A stretch of DNA of 64,000 bases. It comes from Pelobates cultripes (Eukaryota > Chordata > Amphibia > Anura > Pelobatidae). Positions 9,703 through 26,599 of the stretch are shown here, piece after piece (the first letter of the stretch is position 1; each line of letters begins with the position of its first letter). The notes under the pieces are model-generated. The model was not told the DNA's origin. It saw only the letters and a list, made by a program, of their open reading frames with translations, and ran no database searches. The stretch is taken from the NCBI GenBank assembly GCA_933207985.1, contig OW240916.1:81062136-81126135 (forward strand), given 5' to 3'. The position numbers were made by a program, and so were the translations under genes.

Positions 9703-10047
9703 CCAGACTGCCAGCTAACTACCCTAACCCCAATTCAGACTGCTAGCTAACTACCCTAAACCCAGTCCAGACTGCCAGCTAACTACCCTAACCCCAATCC
9801 AGACTGCCAGCTAACTACCCTAAACCCAATCCACACTGCCAGCTAACTACCCTAACCCCAATCCAGACTGCCAGCTAACTACCCTAACCCCAATCCAGAC
9901 TGCCAGCTAACTACCCTAACCCCAATCCAGACTGCCAGCTAACTACCCTAAACCCAATCCAGACTGCCAGCTAACTACCCTAAACCCAATCCAGACTGCC
10001 AGCTAACTACACTAACCCCAATCCAGACTGCCAGCTAACTACCCTAC
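9703..10047. repeat. 32-bp tandem array, about 11 copies
   Basis: Units of 32 bp (core AGACTGCCAGCTAACTACCC then TAACCCCAATCC) with few substitutions lie between KXD1 and UBA52. The TAACCCC/TAAACCC words look telomere-like but occur only once per unit. Confidence 0.95.
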
Positions 10048-10840
10048 AGAACAGGCGCCCCTGCTGGCTACCACACATTTCTCAGGCCCTTGACCTCTCC
10101 AGGAATTCTCTTAATTTTAACCTCCTTATACTCAAAATTCACCACAAATATTTCAAGGACCAATCTCGTCACCACATAGACTCCTAGATTTCCCAAAATT
10201 GAACGGATGGTATTACTAAACTGAGATACACAGCGGATAGAAATATATACTTCCACTGGACCATCTTACTACCAGGAAGAGATACTTTCAGCTGATCACC
10301 ACAAATAAGGTACATTAAAACTATAAAATCGACTCGCCTCCATTTGTAAGTTGGGTTTTGGATTTGATCGTCCATTCAGCAATGCTCAGATTTCAGTTCT
10401 AAACACCAAGAAAACTAATTAATGAAACCTATTTCACTAAAATACATTGGGTTTGAACTCCTGTAATCTGACCTGCATGCATGCTTTCTAATCTATCTAC
10501 AATGCAGCCTGAAGTGCAAAATCTCACACCTGGCTTGGATCCTGTAGAGCAGGATAATCCGACCAGCTCTTACTGCTAACATCCCTACAAAAACTAAAAA
10601 CTATTTTAACTCCTTCACTACTGAGGAAATGATCACCTATACTCCCTCATATCTGTATTCCCTAGGACCCCAAAAAGCGGTTGCTGCACTTAGTCCCTTG
10701 CTATTGGTTACCCTAAATTCACTTAATATCTTCAAAGAGGTCTGACGGGCTATTGTGGAGGAAAATCTAAACTTAAAGTTCAATCTCCTAACATTCTCAG
10801 AGCTGCTCCACCACCCTGTCTACTTGCAAGCCCCATTGAA
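10048..10840. other. Unclassified intergenic sequence
   Basis: No gene is recognised. Part of it may be the eroded 5' region of the L2 element that follows. Confidence 0.35.
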
Positions 10841-13460
10841 GTGATTCAACCTAGAAGCCACACAAACCACACTATCAAATCAAGGAAACCTCTTTGTATG
10901 ATCCTTATTAGAAGACACACTGTTTCCAAAATACAGAGCAAAAACTCAGAATCCCAAGACTGTCCTACCAGATCACTCCTGGGCAACGCCAGATCAATAA
11001 GGAAAAAAACACCTATTATCGCCGCCCTTATAGAAACAAGTGAATTAACTTGCATTACAGAATCATGGCTAGATGAAAATGTGGGGCCTATTCTAGAGGC
11101 AGCTATGTCAGACCACCACTCCATTCACTTCTCTATTGTATCACATTTAGCCAGACCCCAGGCTACTAACCTGGTCAAAAAATGATCATTAAAAGGGGTG
11201 ATGCCATTGGATGTAACATTACATATGGATCTAAGTGAATTAATGGGCACCTGTGAAGGCCCCAGCTCCTTAGTCTGACTCTACAACAAAACTATGAAAG
11301 AAACCTTAGAAAGCATTGCATCAACATGCATACGCACTGTCAAAACCCACAACAATGCGCCATGGTTTGATAGCACCATCAGAGAAATGAGAACAGGCCG
11401 TAAACTCGAGAGAAGGTGGCGCAGGACACATAATCCTGAGGATAAATCTGCTCTTACCAAACATCTCAATGAATATCAAAGGTAACTCAGAATTTTTTTT
11501 AATTTTTGTCATGTGAAATTGCACTCTACCACAATAGACTCAGGCAACTGTTTTGCACAGTAGAAAGGCTCTGCAAACCAGCATGCATACATATCCCCAC
11601 CAACTTTTCTCAGGATAAGTGTGAAGAATTTGTGATATTCTTCACAGACAAGATTTCCTCTATCAGAGCCTCTATCACAGGGCAACCAGTTACACACCAG
11701 AACCAACACAATGGAATGCCAGACTGTTTATGGTCCACTTTTACAAATGTGGATATAGAGGGAGTTAAAAGAACCATGCAAAAGTTACACTCTACTACAT
11801 GTGAGTTAGACCCTGCTTTAACTCAGCTTATATCCGCATGCATTGAAACACTTTCCCCAGCCCTCACAAAAATAGTGCAGTGTTCACTAAAAACTGGAGA
11901 CTTCCCAGATCCTCTAAAAGAAGCTGTGGTAAAACCACTCCTAAAGAAACATTCACTAGACCCAGACTGCATGGCTAATTACAGACCAGTATCCAACCTT
12001 CCATTTCTGGTGAAAATAATTGAAAAAGTAGTGACAACGCAACTGGAGGCCCATCTATCAAGCTTGAACATCTTTGATCCTTTCCGGTCAGGCTTCAGAT
12101 GCCACCACAGCACGGAAACAGAGCTAGTCCGAGTGCTAAATAATCTCCTAATGGCGAGAGACAAAGGTGATTGCTCCATCCTAATCCTCCTGGATCTCTC
12201 AGCTGCATTTGACACCATTGACCATAGGATTTTTTTTGTAAATATGTTTTTATTGAACGTTTTTTTTTTGCTTTGTTTTTTCGTTTGTTATCAACATGGA
12301 ACAGAAAAACATAGACACGCAGGTCCCTTTGGTCATTTGTACATGTTTATACATTGTAGGGCATAGTCTGTTAGACGTGTCTTGGCGACTCGCAGGTCGC
12401 TTTCTTGAGTAAATGGTGTGTGCATAGTTACAAATAGTACTTTGTTATATCTGACGTGTACCTTTTCTGCATTGGGTAGTTTTGTATGTCCCGCCAATTT
12501 TCATCTAGTCCCTCATGCCCACCCTGTAGCCACCATGCAGTCCTAGGACATGTGGGGTACCTACTGTGTAGGGTCCCATCAGGGCATGCAGCCTCCTGAC
12601 CATAGGATTTTAATAAAGCGCTTGCAGCACATTTGTGGTCTAGGAGGCATAGTCCTTAAATGGTTTTAATCTTCCCTCATTGGTAGATCACAGAGATTAA
12701 CATCAGGATCAAGCTCATCAGCACCAACAGAATTGACCTGGGGAGTTCCACAAGGATCCATCTTATCTCTCATGCTATTCGCAATTTACTTGCTACCACT
12801 GGGGGATATCATCAGGCGACATAGTCCAAGGTACCATTGTTACGCTGATACACAACTCTACATCTCCTTTGCTAAAGATACTACAGACCCAACATGCCGC
12901 ATTAACAGTTGCTTAGCAGACCTCATAAAATGGATGAATGCTAGTTGGCTAAAAGTGAACCCTGACAAAACAGAGATACTCTTGGTGAAGGGACCCCAGG
13001 CAACAAATATATCCCATGATCACACAACAGGCCTGGAGCTTGGAGAATCTGAACTCATTAGTTCATCAAAGGCCCGAAACCTCTCTGTGCTGATTGACTC
13101 TGGACTATCATTTAAACAGCAGATTTCCTCTGTAATAAAATCTGCATACTTTCATCTGAAAAACATACAACACTTAATTCCACCGGATGATATGCTAACA
13201 TTAATCCATGCATTTGTATCCTCTCGGCTAGATTGCTGCAATGTACATTACTTGGGCCTCCCAGAAAAAGAACTCCGTCGCCTTCAGACTGTACAAAATG
13301 CAAACTCGCTCCTGCCACATGACACCTGTTCTCCACTCATCTGACCATCAGAAACTCTGAACTTTTATGTCTTTATGTTTATATATTTGTAAAGTGCTTT
13401 GAGTCTCACAGGGAGAAAAGTGCTATAAAAATAGCAAATTATTTTTATATTATTTTATAT
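10841..13460 (+). mobile_element. Defective L2-clade LINE
   Basis: Broken ORFs follow LINE order. An endonuclease piece (NARSIRKKTPII..LIETSELTCITESWLDE, then directly SDHHSIHFSI) lacks the middle of the domain. A reverse transcriptase follows with [68 protein letters not shown] and SRLDCCNVHYLGLP. The LPLG context and the 3' tail (AAAGTGCTTTGAGTCTCA...GAAAAGTGCTATAAAAAT) are typical of L2. The catalytic YADD has lost its second Asp (YADT), frames are broken, and a 362-bp insert splits the RT, so the copy is dead. Confidence 0.88.
12235..12596 (-). mobile_element. Retroposed insert nested in the L2
   Basis: It is flanked by the 15-bp repeat TGACCATAGGATTTT (12219-12233 and 12597-12611). It begins with oligo-T and contains TTTTTATTGAA, the complement of a poly(A) signal, so it was inserted in minus orientation by target-primed reverse transcription. 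It interrupts the RT just after [14 protein letters not shown]. It is probably the 3' end of an L1-like LINE; the body is not otherwise recognised. Confidence 0.8.
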
Positions 13461-14229
13461 TGGTTATGGTGTCTGGAATGTTCATTTAAAAAACGACAAA
13501 CGCCTTCTTTCATTTCAACCAACACACAGAATTTTTTATTTTTTAATAAAAATAAATGAATTCATAACTGAGAACATATAAGGGAGCACTGCCTGAAATT
13601 GTGTTGAAATATATGTCCAGAAAGGAATGGCAGATTAAGTTCCCTTACACTTAGCATTTGGTAAATATTTTCAGCTCCTCCTGCTTGTTTTAGCAAATGG
13701 GTAGGCAACCTTGGGCACTCCAGATTATGTGGAGTTCATACAAATCACATAATGCTCTTATAGCCATAATGCTGGTAAAGTATCAGGGGAGATGTAGTCC
13801 ACAACATCTGTGGTGCCAAAGTACCCTGTTTTAGCATAAAGAATAGCTGAGGTTGGGTAAACGTTTACTTCAGTTTATAAATGGTTTTCTTGGGTGTACA
13901 TTTTCAGGTTCAAGTGTGCGTGGCCATGAGTTCAACAGGAATTTCAAATTCCAGGTCAAAATAGCTAAATTGTCAGAATTGTCAGCTGTGCTTTATGTTT
14001 GATGATTTTGGATGAAACTTAAATTTATGTTCACTTTGAAATCCCGAAAATTCACACTTTAGTGAACAGCTCTGTAAATAAGATACATTGTTCTTTTTAT
14101 AAAGTACATGTTAGTTCCATAAATTATTAGTAAGTCACCTCAAATTTTCCAAACCCCTGGGCACACTCCCACCCCTAAAATAAAATGTCATGTGCCATGT
14201 TGGGAAGCATAACAAAACTTCTCAGCAAA
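13461..14229. other. KXD1-UBA52 intergenic, proximal part
   Basis: AT-rich sequence in which I see no gene. A stretch near 13700-13830 (CAACCTTGGGCACTCCAGA...) resembles a degraded palindromic MITE. Confidence 0.35.
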
Positions 14230-14362
14230 TCATTAACAATCTAACAACTACTGGCAGGCGCCCATAACAAATATGGCAGACAGGGCGTCGCCAACAGAGG
14301 GCTTGTACCTACCCCCAGTCCTGGCCGCCTTCAAGAAAACGTCACTTCCGCTTCCTGCCTGT
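14230..14362 (+). promoter_or_regulatory. UBA52: UBA52 promoter (CpG-rich, ETS/CRE/YY1-like sites)
   Basis: A local CpG-rich island (about 14230-14570) stands out from the AT-rich surroundings. It holds a YY1-like AATATGGC (14270-14277), a CRE half-site ACGTCA (14339-14344) and back-to-back ETS-like sites CACTTCCGCTTCC directly before a pyrimidine-rich start. This arrangement is typical of vertebrate ribosomal protein gene promoters. There is no TATA box at the expected distance. Site calls are by eye. Confidence 0.65.
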
Positions 14363-14393
14363 CCTTTTTCTTCTCCGTTGGGCCGCCGTGCGG
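14363..14393 (+). other. UBA52: UBA52 non-coding first exon (predicted, 5'TOP)
   Basis: CCTTTTTCTTCTCC at 14363-14376 is a 5' terminal oligopyrimidine tract, which places mRNA translation under mTOR/LARP1 control. Transcription should start at one of the first Cs. A donor-like G|GTGGGT follows at 14394-14395. The resulting exon of about 31 bases would splice to the acceptor AG at 16930-16931. A tiny non-coding first exon is the known layout of mammalian UBA52. Exact ends need transcript data. Confidence 0.6.
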
Positions 14394-14584
14394 GTGGGTA
14401 TGCGCTGTGTCCGCTCCGTGTGCCGTGTGATCGCCCTCCTTGCTGCTCACTGAGTGCGTGCTGGCTGTGTGTGATAGGCAGGGCGCAATCCATCCAGGCC
14501 CAGTCCGCCATGGGCAGTCTTATAGACTTATAGAGAGGCCTGGAGCCAGCCGACCATGATATCCACATGGCGCATGGGCCGCAG

Positions 14585-15540
14585 CCTGTGTATAGTCATA
14601 CCCTAATATAGTATGGGGATACCCTAATATAGTATGGGGATACCCTAATATAGTATGGGGATACCCTAATATACAGCCTGTGTATAGTCATACCCTAATA
14701 TACAGCCTGTGTATAGTCATACCCTAATATAGTATGGGGATACCCTAATATACAGCCTGTGTATAGTCATACCCTAATATACAGCCTGTGTATAGTCATA
14801 CCCTAATATACAGCCTGTGTATAGTCATACCCTAATATACAGCCTGTGTATAGTCATACCCTAATATAGTATGGGGATACCCTAATATAGTATGGGGATA
14901 CCCTAATATACAGCCTGTGTATAGTGATACCCTAATATACAGCCTGTGTATAGTGATACCCTAATATACAGCCTGTGTATAGTGATACCCTAATATACAG
15001 CCTGTGTATAGTGATACCCTAATATACAGCCTGTGTATAGTGATACCCTAATATACAGCCTGTGTATAGTCATACCCTAATATACAGCCTGTGTATAGTC
15101 ATACCCTAATATAGTATGGGGATACCCTAATATACAGCCTGTGTATAGTCATACCCTAATATAGTATGGGGATACCCTAATATAGTATGGGGATACCCTA
15201 ATATACAGCCTGTGTATAGTCGTACCCTAATATACAGCCTGTGTATAGTCGTACCCTAATATACAGCCTGTGTATAGTCGTACCCTAATATACAGCCTGT
15301 GTATAGTCATACCCTAATATACAGCCTGTGTATAGTCATACCCTAATATAGTATGGGCATACCCTAATATACAGCCTGTGTATAGTGATACCCTAATATA
15401 CAGCCTGTGTATAGTGATACCCTAATATACAGCCTGTGTATAGTGATACCCTAATATACAGCCTGTGTATAGTGATACCCTAATATAGTATGGGGATACC
15501 CTAATATAGTATGGGGATACTACAGCCTGTGTATAGTATA
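14585..15540. repeat. Two-unit minisatellite in UBA52 intron 1
   Basis: Two kinds of unit are interspersed: about 29 bp (ACAGCCTGTGTATAGTCAT plus ACCCTAATAT) and about 21 bp (AGTATGGGGATACCCTAATAT). Both share ATACCCTAATAT. The variants TAGTCAT, TAGTGAT and TAGTCGT come in blocks, showing local amplification. Confidence 0.95.
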
Positions 15541-20349
<4,809 letters not shown>

Positions 20350-20390
20350 ACGCTCCCTGATGCTTGTTTTTTTTTTGACTTCTGTTGAGA

Positions 20391-20396
20391 ATTAAA
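20391..20396 (+). terminator. UBA52: UBA52 poly(A) signal (ATTAAA)
   Basis: ATTAAA lies 42 bases after the stop codon, followed by a T/G-rich stretch (CTGTTTTTGTTTC). No AATAAA is nearer. The very short 3' UTR is normal for ribosomal protein mRNAs. Confidence 0.75.
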
Positions 20397-20412
20397 AATA
20401 CCAAAAAAGAAA

Positions 20413-23284
20413 AGCTGTTTTTGTTTCATTCTTCATTTTTAATACTTTTCAAACTGACACTATTATTCTGATTGCCTGGCAGACTCACGTATACTCTTTA
20501 ACACTAACCCTTAATACTAGCCTATAATAATATAGAAAATAATGGCACAGTGTACTAGGTGCCAAAGGTTGCCTATCCCTGTACTAGAGGATCATAATAC
20601 TGTCTTGTTTATGAAGACATTTTAAACCCCTCAGCCTTCACTCTCCTGATTTTGTTTTTACAACCCCTTAATGTTCTTTTTCCAAATTGTCCAGATTACC
20701 GGTTTGTTTTTATCTTATTTATTCTTTGTCTTCCTGTATTTACTGAAGTGGCTCAAAGTACAGCTTTGGAAAAGTTACCCATAGCCATCATGTTTAGGGG
20801 GGAATTTCTGCCTGCCATATACTATGTTATTTCACAAGTCTGGTCATGGTTTCAAATCTTTTGGGTGTGTGAATTTAATTTTTTTGGTTTAACCTCTTCT
20901 TTAGCATGCCAATATCACTAGGGGCTGTATGTTACTCTACTGTAGCAACGACCCTTCAGTCCCATACTGTCCGCTTTCCCTGCTAGGAGTGACTTTTATG
21001 GGGGAACATTTTACATGGTGGGGCTGGATTCACTTGCACATCGGAGTATGAATGGATAGACCATTTCTTTAGTCTATATAAACTATATTCTATGTTGCTA
21101 GGGAAACCGCACTCTAAGCAGACTGGCTTGTACAACTGGTTCATCATAGGCGTCTGTCAAAAACTTATTTACTAGCTTTATCAGAAAATCTATATACATT
21201 TTTTTTACCCTCATTGGTCTTAAAGCATAAGGGAAGAGGCACCAAAAAGGGGGAGAGGAAGAAGGGGCACCATCAAAATGTAGTATATTTTTTAATATAT
21301 ATATTTATATTTATTGCTAACGAGTCTTTTTCGTGTCTAACAGTTCATTTGTATTACATTGAGAAACTTCACTCATACATTATTAAAAATGGATTTTCCC
21401 TACTATAACAAACAATACATTCTATGTGCTTAAGGTGAAACCTTGTGTGTGTGTGAGAGATGTTTAGGGGTATATCGTGTATTACCTTATTCCAAACTCC
21501 ATCTCTCTTACTTTCCCCAAGCCCCTTGGATGGTCCAGGAAGATGAAAGGAGGGATGTGTAGTTCATCTCTGACATGCAGCATGTCTAGTGCGTGGCTAA
21601 AGTGGATTTCCATGCTTTAGCTATTAATGTGCAGTTAATATCCGTATTATAATCATCTGATATCTAGGAGTATTGGTTGGTGTGTCCAATAATAGATAAC
21701 TCAGAGGCTTAAACTGGAGTGGGCATGGAGCCACCTGTGTGATCAGATGTACTGCTGCCCAGAAGCAACGTAGGAAAATCTATACATTTTAACAACTTTG
21801 CTAGCAAAATGAATAGATTTAATTATACTTCCACTGAAGCATAAGTTAGTCTACTGTGACCAGTACCCTTTAAAACAGAAGTTTCAATGAAAAATTGTAC
21901 AGATCTGTTGTCTACTTTTTTTTTTCTTCATGAAAACACACATTTCTGTTACTCCTAGACAAGAAAAATGACTAGCATACATCAGCCCAAATAACCAAAC
22001 ACAACCAAGAAAGGTACCTGCACACATCTCAAATCACATTTAAAAAAAAAATAATAATTTTAATGGCTATAATTTTTATGCACACACACACTTTTTGTTG
22101 AACACATCACAGCACATAAAACATGTAACTAGTAGGTAATCTTGAGTTTGAGCTCGGGGAATAAATTATTCTAAAATGCAAGTGTATTTTCTTTCACTGA
22201 ATAAATTTCTCTAAAATAAGTGATTGTCTTTGGTATCCAAAATAGTGGTTTATGATCATTTCCTAACAATCATTCTCTGTTTGACATTCACTAATTGGAA
22301 CATTTATAATACTAATGTACCTTTAATTCTCTCCATGAACTAGACTTTGGTGTCAGATGACAAACTTTCCTTTTTTCCGGTTATAGAATGTTGAGGTTTT
22401 AACGGCTCATGGAAATTATAAACTGTAGTAGACGAGATCCTTCTGTTTTTTTGTTTTTTTTTGGTTTATTATGAAAAGATTTAGAATATGGTATGAATAT
22501 TGTGTGGGTTTTTTTTTTTTTTTTAAATGTAAAGGTTGGACCGGATATTATTTTTTAGGTTTGAGTGAGAATGGTATTAAAACAATGTTACCTATGCACT
22601 TGGCTGGAGACCCATTTTTCAGATGCCACATAATGTATGTATAACTTATTCCTTAGACTTTTCCTATGGTCATTATTGCACTGGGTTAAGGCAGCAGTAA
22701 TATCCTAAAATGGGCAGTAGCTTGGTATTACATGAATATGTTCCATCCAGTAGGGGCCCACTAAAGAAATTCAGGAACCACATTTTGAGTCTTGGCCCAT
22801 GGGTTAAAATAACACTTTAAGCACCATAACCACTGCAGCTTACTAGTGGTTATGGTGCCTTGGCATCACCACCTTTGTAAGTATAATGATAAAGATGGGC
22901 AAAGTATCTGAAATTAAATATAACGCTATCACATAGGAACGTCTAGTTTCTCGCAAGAAAAAAATTATTTCTATGGACGTTGTTCTTTCAAAAAATATCA
23001 CTTGGCAGTTATGCTCAAAGTGTGTTAGAGACATTCCCAATTGCTATAGAAAACACTGAATTGGACAAGAACATGGAAGACGCCAGCAGGCTCGCTGATG
23101 TAGGCAGAACGAGGGGCTGCAGAGAAAAGGGGGTGGGCAGATGTCAGAGCAATAGAAGGGGACTTACAGTCCCAAAATAGGATTATTTTGGGACTATATG
23201 TTCCCTGTAATAATAAGCCACAGTGTGGGGGTATTGCTGTGGGTGCATTATTTGAATGCAGTTGGAATAAAGGATTATATACAG
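20413..23284. other. Gene-free stretch downstream of UBA52
   Basis: AT-rich sequence with no recognised exon. It includes a T2-like scrap near 22800-22862 (ACTTTAAGCACCATAACCACTGCAGC) and oligo-T tracts near 22440-22525. Confidence 0.4.
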
Positions 23285-23403
23285 CAGGGATTCCCAAAAG
23301 ATAGAGCCCCAGATGTTGTAGAACTACAACTCCAATGATGATTTGCATACCTTTAAAATGACACTGTGAATGCTGTAGTTTTAAAACATCTGGGGATCTA
23401 CCT
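23285..23403. mobile_element. Palindromic MITE (hAT-like)
   Basis: Arms GATTCCCAAAAGATAGAGCCCCAGATGTT... and ...AACATCTGGGGATCTACC read as inverted repeats around ACTACAACTCC. It is the same family type as 43911-44050 but more diverged. Confidence 0.5.
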
Positions 23404-24097
23404 TGATATACAACATGGCTTTGGGTTAATACAGCATTTGTGGACTTTAAAAATATAGATTAATGTAATACTCCGAATTCAATCAAAGGTTTGCTGTCAT
23501 AATGTGAATTATAGAACACAGGGTTTAGGGTTAGACTAGAGCCATGGTATAGGTCTGGTTTCAGCGGTAGCTTAAGTCAATAAATGCTGGAGGGACCATA
23601 AAATTACATGTGGACTGATCTTTTTACCACCCAGCAACATTTGTTATAGTGCTGAAAGAGGAATTCTTAAGAAGGCAGCTACAAAACAAAGATAATATAT
23701 TGTAATATATCCACAAAGGTCTGACTTTTTCTAAGCTAAGAAAGTCTGTTAAAAATATGTTGGGCAACTGATACAGGTCGTACTCAATAACGTGAAAGAT
23801 GCATAGATCATGGACAACCTGACAGCTAGGGTCTGGGGGTCCATGAAATATTTAAAAAACTGTGAGAACCATGGAGCAGCAGTGACCTGGTAGACTGAGG
23901 AGGCCAGATAGGTCACTGGGGTTTAATTGGGTGTACAAATGAGATTAGTCAGACCACCCTGGGGTCTCCCCCTCTCTACCCCCCGAACCTCCTTACCAGG
24001 GTAACACCCAGCAAGTTAACCCCAAAAGCTTAGGTATGCACAGTGGCTGACCTGAAGAGGCCTCACCCTGCCAACCAAGACTCTTTTGTTTCTTTCT
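23404..24097. other. Unclassified sequence before gap
   Basis: No gene or clear repeat is recognised up to the N run. Confidence 0.35.
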
Positions 24098-24197
24098 NNN
24101 NNNNNNNNNNNNNNNNNNNNNNNNNNNNNNNNNNNNNNNNNNNNNNNNNNNNNNNNNNNNNNNNNNNNNNNNNNNNNNNNNNNNNNNNNNNNNNNNN
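24098..24197. other. Assembly gap (100 N)
   Basis: Exactly 100 N. The LTR-like sequence that starts right after it may continue into the gap. Confidence 1.
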
Positions 24198-25170
24198 CCA
24201 ATTAGAACGTTGTGGTTAACCGCAGACACGTCTCAATTAAACGAATTCAGGGTGGTCGTCGTTCGTATGTCGACCACGAGGCAGCGGCCATTTTAAACCA
24301 CGCAAAAGCCCAGCGGTGTTTGGCTCCATTTCTATGGAACTAAAAACTGACACTTTTTCTGCCGAACACCGCTGAAACAACGGAACGCCTGGCTGCCTCC
24401 ACGAAAGCATACGAATACCGGCCGTTCGGGAGGTTTGAAGCATACGAAAGGACTTAACCCAGATAGCCTTCCCATGGAGTCATTCGTATACCGAAGGACT
24501 GTAAGAACTTTGACTCCATGGCGATTGAACTATGTGTGTGGGATCTGAGCGCTATTCGCTAATAATATGCACTCAGATCCAGGCTATCTGGGGATATGTG
24601 ATACGAATGGGAAATGTTCGGTTATTTTAAAGTTATGTATATTTATGTCTTTTATGATTTTATATTTAAAATGGCGACTGGCTTTGTCCTGGAGATAATT
24701 GAGTTACTTGGTAATTATCTCCAGGGCAGAGGGGAGGGAATCATAATGCATTGTGGATAAAAACTGTGTCTGTGTGTCTGGAATGTCCCCATATCTGTCT
24801 GTCATTTAAGTCTCCCATTTGGTCCCCTAGGGGAGTGTCCACCAAGTGGGAGACCTGCATAAATACGGGCAGGTAGCCCACAGTAAAGCCAGATCCTGTT
24901 GACCCTCAATGCGGAGCTTCTGTCTCGTTATTGGGGGGATTTATTATTTGCGCTTAGAGACTGTTGGATGGAACCGAAAGCCGCTTGGTGGATATTATTG
25001 TTCGGCGGCTAGCAGCTGTTCGTGGAGTTCCGTTCGGGAGGTTGGAGCCTTTCACTGATCCCGGTCGGGAGATTGCCGCTTCCCCTGAGTTTGGTTCGTG
25101 CACTACGGTTATGCGAACGGAGATTATTGGTACTGCAGCAGGGGAAGGTCGACTAAATGGCGGCTTTATT
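24198..25170 (+). mobile_element. LTR of retrotransposon (partial)
   Basis: It shares the order and wording of the minus-strand LTRs at 243-1129 and 51057-52132, but in + orientation: a CCATGGAGTC...GACTCCATGGCGATTGAACT block, GGAGATAATTGAG...TAATTATCTCC, ATAATGCATTGTGG, CCCCTAGGGGAGTGTCCACC, a TATA-like CATAAATACGGGCAGGTAG, then TTGACCCTCAATGCGG. The first part differs and runs into the gap, and the right edge is uncertain. It is therefore a related subfamily. No internal genes follow. Confidence 0.7.
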
Positions 25171-25189
25171 TAAAGACACAAGGGGTGTC

Positions 25190-25488
25190 TTAACACATAC
25201 ATATTGACATACATACAAACATACAAACATACACACACATAAATTTATACAGACACACACATACATTCATACAGACATACACATACATGCATAATGACAT
25301 ACAAACATACTGACATACATACTGACATACATACATACACACATACTGACATACACACATACACATACGTACTGACATACGGATACACACATACATAGTG
25401 GCATACACATACATACATACATACATACTGACATACATACATAATGAAAAACACATACATACATACTGACATACACACACACATGAAG
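25190..25488. repeat. CATA-type microsatellite
   Basis: Irregular ACATACATAC/TGACATAC repeats over about 300 bases. The Cys/Val/Tyr-rich ORFs on the opposite strand are artefacts of this repeat. Confidence 0.9.
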
Positions 25489-25930
25489 CTAACTTTTCAG
25501 CCACCCTCCTGTTTCTTACCTTTTCGATGCAGGAGGGGCTGATGGGAGTCGTCTGTCTCTCCTCCTTCCCGCCGGGAGTGAGCTGGGGGGAAGTGACCGG
25601 CTGTCACTTCCTCCCAGCAGTATTTGCGGGCGCAATTTTTTTTAAAGGGACCTGGTCACGGGTCTGGGACGCTGCGCTAACCGGGCCCCTGAACATATAG
25701 GGCCCATCGGGTGGCCCTAAATGCATGGTTGTCACCCCCTGATGGCGGCCCTGTACTCTTCTGCATTATAAAGTGTGATTCAGCCTGCATGATTCCAATA
25801 TATCAGTATCATCCAGGTTGGACAGAATGCTCTTGATAATGCAAAGGTTTCATTAAGTGAAAAGAAGACAGGCAAAGGGGCAGCTTCCTGCTCTTTCAAA
25901 ACTGCTCCAAACAGTTGACTTCAGATTGTG
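25489..25930. other. Unclassified, partly GC-rich
   Basis: 25500-25760 is GC-richer and ends with GGCGGCCCTG, like the edge of a hAT-like repeat of the kind seen at 35774 and 63349. No gene is recognised. Confidence 0.35.
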
Positions 25931-26392
25931 TTAAAGGACCACTATAGGCACCCAGACCACTTCAGCTTAATTAAGTGGTCTGGGTGCCAGGTCCAGATAG
26001 GATTAACCCTTTTTTTTTTATAAATATAGCAGTTTCAGAGAAACTGCTATGTTTACCCTGAGGGCTAACCCAGCCTCTAAAGCCTCTAGTGGCTGTCTCA
26101 TTGACAGCCGCTAGAGGCGCTTGCGTGCTTCTCACTGTGAAAATCACAGTGAGAAGACGCCAGCGTCCATAGGAAAGCATTATGAATGCTTTCCTATGAG
26201 ACTGGCTGAATGCGCGCTAGGAAGGAGAGGAGGAGGAAAGCTCCCCGCCCGGCGCTGGAGAAAGGTAAGTGTTTAACCCCTTCCTCTCCCCAGAGCCCGG
26301 TGGGAGGGGGACCCTGAGGGTGGGGGCACCCTCAGGGCACTACAGTGCCAGGAAAACGAGTATGTTTTCCTGGCACTATAGTGGTCCTTTAA
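25931..26392. mobile_element. T2-type (Kolobok-like) MITE, complete
   Basis: TTAAAGGACCACTATAGGCACC at the left matches GGCACTATAGTGGTCCTTTAA at the right, with TTAA at each edge. Inside are consecutive perfect or near-perfect hairpins: GACCACTTC..GAAGTGGTC-like, CTCTAGTGGCTGTC/GACAGCCGCTAGAG, CTTCTCACTGTG/CACAGTGAGAAG, AGGAAAGCAT/ATGCTTTCCT and GTGCCAGGAAAAC/GTTTTCCTGGCAC. There is no ORF. The TTAAAGGRR terminus is the hallmark of T2 MITEs. Confidence 0.85.
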
Positions 26393-26599
26393 GGAATACA
26401 GGAATACAAAATTACATTCCTAATGCTAAATGTTCCTCCGCCATGCAGGTAAATAAAGAGTTAAAAACCATTTTAACTTTCACTTTTTTCCAGTGCTGAG
26501 GTCACTCGGTGCTGACTCCACCTCATCTGACGTCAGCGCAGAGGATGAATCGAATGCATGTCTACACCAGTCCCGCTTTTATAAGATGTGCTTGCGCTG

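Noticed and set aside
9703..10047. Interstitial telomere repeat
   Set aside because: TAACCCC occurs once per 32-bp unit; there is no run of TTAGGG/CCCTAA hexamers.
14273..14533. 86-codon ORF in the CpG-rich island and its minus-strand partner
   Set aside because: The island is the UBA52 promoter and first exon; open frames are expected from high GC content and the ORF crosses the predicted donor.
25190..25504. Cys/Met/Val-rich ORFs on the minus strand
   Set aside because: They are translations of a CATA/TGACATA microsatellite.
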